The position numbers and the translations under genes are program-made. A stretch of DNA of 64,000 bases from Euonymus europaeus (Eukaryota; Streptophyta; Magnoliopsida; Celastrales; Celastraceae). The stretch covers positions 4,650,001 to 4,714,000 of the forward strand of contig OY756960.1 in NCBI GenBank assembly GCA_963580455.1, given 5' to 3'. Position 1 is the stretch's first letter. Each line of letters starts with the position of its first letter. Of the stretch, positions 61,280 through 64,000 are shown piece by piece. The notes beneath the pieces are model-generated. The model was not told the DNA's origin. It saw nothing but the letters and a program-made list of their open reading frames with translations, and made no database searches.

Positions 61280-64000
61280 GTCGGCAAATGTTCAAACTTG
61301 TTAAAGGTTTATATATATTTTTTCGTTTGAGAATGATGAAAACTACGTCATATATATTTGGTTTGAAATTGATAGAGATGTTGTATATCATGCTTTCCCT
61401 CAGTATTAGAAGTTGTTTATTCACTCAGTATGAAATGAGGAAATATAATTGGTCACGCACAATTGCTAGTTATCTGATAGAATCAGTTAAAAAGTATGCT
61501 GCGAATCCTGTCAAACTCACAGGCTGCGTTTGTTTATTAACAGTATGACACTACCTACATAAACTAATATATGAACCTTTACTCTGATTAGTTAATAATT
61601 AACTGATGTGATCATCTTCTTGCAGTTGGTTTTGCAAGCATACAAGAACCTTCAAACCAACTGAGGAGTCGAGATTCCCAAGATTCTTGAAATGGAACTC
61701 CAAGAAAGCATTTTGATAAAATCTACATTGCCCCACTAAAAAAAGGCCAAGTAAGTGTGAAAAAAATACATTTTGAGCACTGGCTATAATAATCACTTAT
61801 GAAGCTGTCAATTTTTGTTTTAAATTCCATTAGAAATAAATAATGGATTTCATAATTGTAATGCATATAAATTAGTTGTAATTTGTGTGTGTAGGACAGA
61901 CTCATTGTTCCTATTTATGTGCCGTGTGAAACGTTTGGCGATACCAATACAGGAAATGTTGAAGGTGATGGTCATGGGGATCCTATTGAACCACCTTTTG
62001 GGGCTGAGGTGAATGATATAGACGGGGCGACGTAAAAAATTATAGATGAAAGAACACCGGGAAGGATAATGTTGATGGCCATATAGATGGTATTGAACCA
62101 CCTGTTGGGGGTGAAGTCGACGATAGAGAAGGGGCGACGTCGAAGATTCAAGATGAAGGAACACCGAGTAATGATAAAGAAATGGTGATGGATGATGAAA
62201 ATGTCAGGGTACTTGATTCATGTTGTCATTATTGCACGAACAATGAAGGCAGACACTACAACATACCAGAAATCAGTGAGGAACTGCATGGAACACATAA
62301 TGTTGATGTGGCAAACGACAATACACCAGCAGTCATTGGAGCACAGAGAAATGTGAATGTCGAAGACAGTGAATAACTGTGTAAAGCAAGAAAGGAAGTT
62401 GAAGATCTTTTGATGCGATTGAGTAATATCGAGCATGAAAGAAGCTTAGAAAAATTGAATTTTGAGAAAATGAAAGAAGCATGGAATGCAGAACATAATA
62501 AGAAACAAGAGTTAAAAGATCATATTCGAGCCCTAGAAGAAACAAAACTTGCAGCAGAGAAAATCAATTCTGATTTAGCTACTAAATTAAAAAGAGTACG
62601 AGATGAAATGCATAAAAAAGACAACTTTGTCTTATCCATAGCAAAAGATTGACCGATTAGAGCTAACCATGAAAATTGATTTGCTGAAATCTGATGTGCA
62701 AGAATTGAAGGGTGAACTAGATAGGCACAAAAGCCTAGTCCGTGAACTCGAGGAGAGCAATGGTACTCTAACTCTTCAAATACATATATTGAATTATGAT
62801 AAGCTAAAGGCAAAGACTGAAAAGAATGCACTTGTAAATGAATTGCAATAAGTTTGACCCATTACAACTGCAGCTGCTGCCAATTTGGGACTAGAGAGGG
62901 AAACAGATAATGAACAACAAACAAGTTTGTGTAGTGAAAGAAGCAGTGGAAGAAGAAGAACAAAAGTAAGAGTCATGAAAAGGGGAAAAGCAGTACAAAA
63001 AGTTGTAGTAGCGAAAACCCCACCATCTATGATAGAGCGTTTGAAGAATAAGGAAAGGACTGAAAGAAAGACGGGAGATTCTGATTTTGATTATGAATGG
63101 GGCTAGAAAGACAGCAATGGGGATAAAGGTAAAGCACTTTCAAGAAAAAGACCTCCACAAACGAAGCAAGAAGATCCAGTTTGTGTCGACGACATGGAAG
63201 ACCCTGTATCAGGCAAGACCATTTCCATCAAAATCAAAGGGAAACAAGTTCATGTTGCCAGAAGACAGGGAGAAGATGGAAAAGATATGTAACATTGGCA
63301 TGAACGAGTAAGTATCTTGCCAATATTTTTCCCAAAACCACTGGTTTAAAACAATGACATTAATAATTCCATTGTTAATATCAGTGGATTTGGTTATTCC
63401 ATTGATATTAATTAATGGAATACTAACTATTAATTGATAGCAGCACTGTTATTTGGTTCGATGAAAACACAGTCTCGTACGCTGACGCTATTGCATTATG
63501 TACCATAGAGATGGTTTCGAATCATGTAAGTGACTAATTTAATGCATACTAACTTTTATGCACTCTGTGAATAGCTTATTGACACTATTATGATACCACA
63601 TTCATAGCCATCGATTCATATTCAAAGATATTGATGATGAGCAAAACAGAGACAGAGCAAGACACCCAAGAACTTCAAATGGGCAAAGCAATTGCTTTAA
63701 TTGCTTTTACAAGTTATAGTCTGGTATACGTGACATTGTTTTTGTTGATCAAATTTAATAACAGAAGTACTAAATGAAGTATATGTTTTGTTTCAGGCAT
63801 TCATTTGAATAGGCAAAATCAAGATTTTCAAAAAGCATGTGACAGACAAAGTGATAGAGGTGCGTGATAAGTACAAGTACCTCTTCTTCCCCATACATGC
63901 AAAAGGTGACAAACTTCTTGTTGATCATTGGACTTTGCTAGTACATGACACATGGGATGGATTGTGGACACACTACAATTCATCGCTACCAAGGATTAAG
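61280..64000 (+). pseudogene. Ulp1-like (C48) protease gene of transposon type, broken, incomplete at the window edge
   Basis: Segments in order: 61443-61548 ('YNWSRTIASYLIESVKKY', 'GCVCLLT'), resembling the conserved block upstream of Ulp1 domains in plant transposon-linked genes; 61626-61740 ('LVLQAYKNLQTN'); 61895-62376, acidic, with a 108 bp tandem repeat; 62377-62850, coiled coil; 62885-63300, basic; and 63797-64000, start of a Ulp1 domain ('YLFFPIHAKGDKLLVDHWTLLVHDTWDGLWTHYNS', containing the catalytic His). Splice-like sites precede some blocks. Stops at about 62034, 62374, 62849 and 63806, and a frame change near 62650, show it is dead. The Cys part of the active site would lie beyond the edge. 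Confidence 0.7.
61963..62170 (+). repeat. 108 bp tandem repeat in the Ulp1-like pseudogene
   Basis: Two units with 'tattgaaccacct.ttggggg.tgaagt' and 'ggggcgacgt..aa.att.aagatga' in register. The first carries a TAA ('acgtaa') where the second reads 'acgtcg'. Confidence 0.75.

Noticed and set aside
62520..62831. Minus-strand ORF across the coiled coil
   Set aside because: Antisense of the Ulp1-like pseudogene, which has the recognisable coding pattern on the plus strand.

Overview
The window is nuclear DNA of a flowering plant, most likely a eudicot. It is AT-rich and dense in transposons, with introns in plant style and three plant-type protein genes recognisable from their domains: an intact PH-RCC1-FYVE-BRX gene of the PRAF family (7146-14141, + strand, nine coding exons that can be assembled in frame into about 1090 residues), a decayed ankyrin-RING gene of the XBAT34/35 type (35446-39933, +), and an intact intronless ALOG/LSH gene (55009-55650, +). 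A fourth locus, running off the right edge (about 61280-64000, +), is a broken Ulp1-type (C48) protease-like gene of the kind usually carried by plant DNA transposons.

Layout. 1-4060: two tandem 1.84 kb units of an AT-rich terminal-inverted-repeat element, preceded by an inverted arm. 4550-5450: two adjacent minisatellite arrays. 7146-14141: PRAF gene. 14786-20412: a young Ty3/gypsy element (minus strand) with 512 bp LTRs, 5 bp target duplication, PBS and PPT. 22.7-28.4 kb: fossil Ty1/copia and Tat-like Ty3/gypsy pieces (plus strand). 28832-33940: an old Ty1/copia element (minus strand, TSD TAATA) that is itself interrupted by a 1163 bp solo LTR. 35446-39933: XBAT-like pseudogene with a probable solo LTR in an intron. 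40.5-45.7 kb: MITE-like sequence, tandem duplications, a gypsy RT fragment and LTR-like sequence. 48417-48757: a 5'-truncated LINE with its target duplication; directly next to it, 48781-51483, a Mutator-like element with long TIRs, a 9 bp target duplication and a nested LTR-like insertion. 52.8-53.5 kb: a dispersed repeat interrupted by a short poly-T-ended retroinsertion. 55009-55650: ALOG gene. 58678-58904: a tRNA-type SINE. 59946-60181: a Stowaway-type MITE. The right end holds the Ulp1-like pseudogene.

The host genes do not form a pathway together; the PRAF and ALOG genes look functional, and the rest is a record of repeated, often nested, transposon insertion. I found no convincing new biological system. 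The items most worth checking are the nested MULE/LTR with internally duplicated cargo, the intron-6 retention product of the PRAF gene (which would end in a hydrophobic tail), and the RING lesions of the XBAT-like gene.
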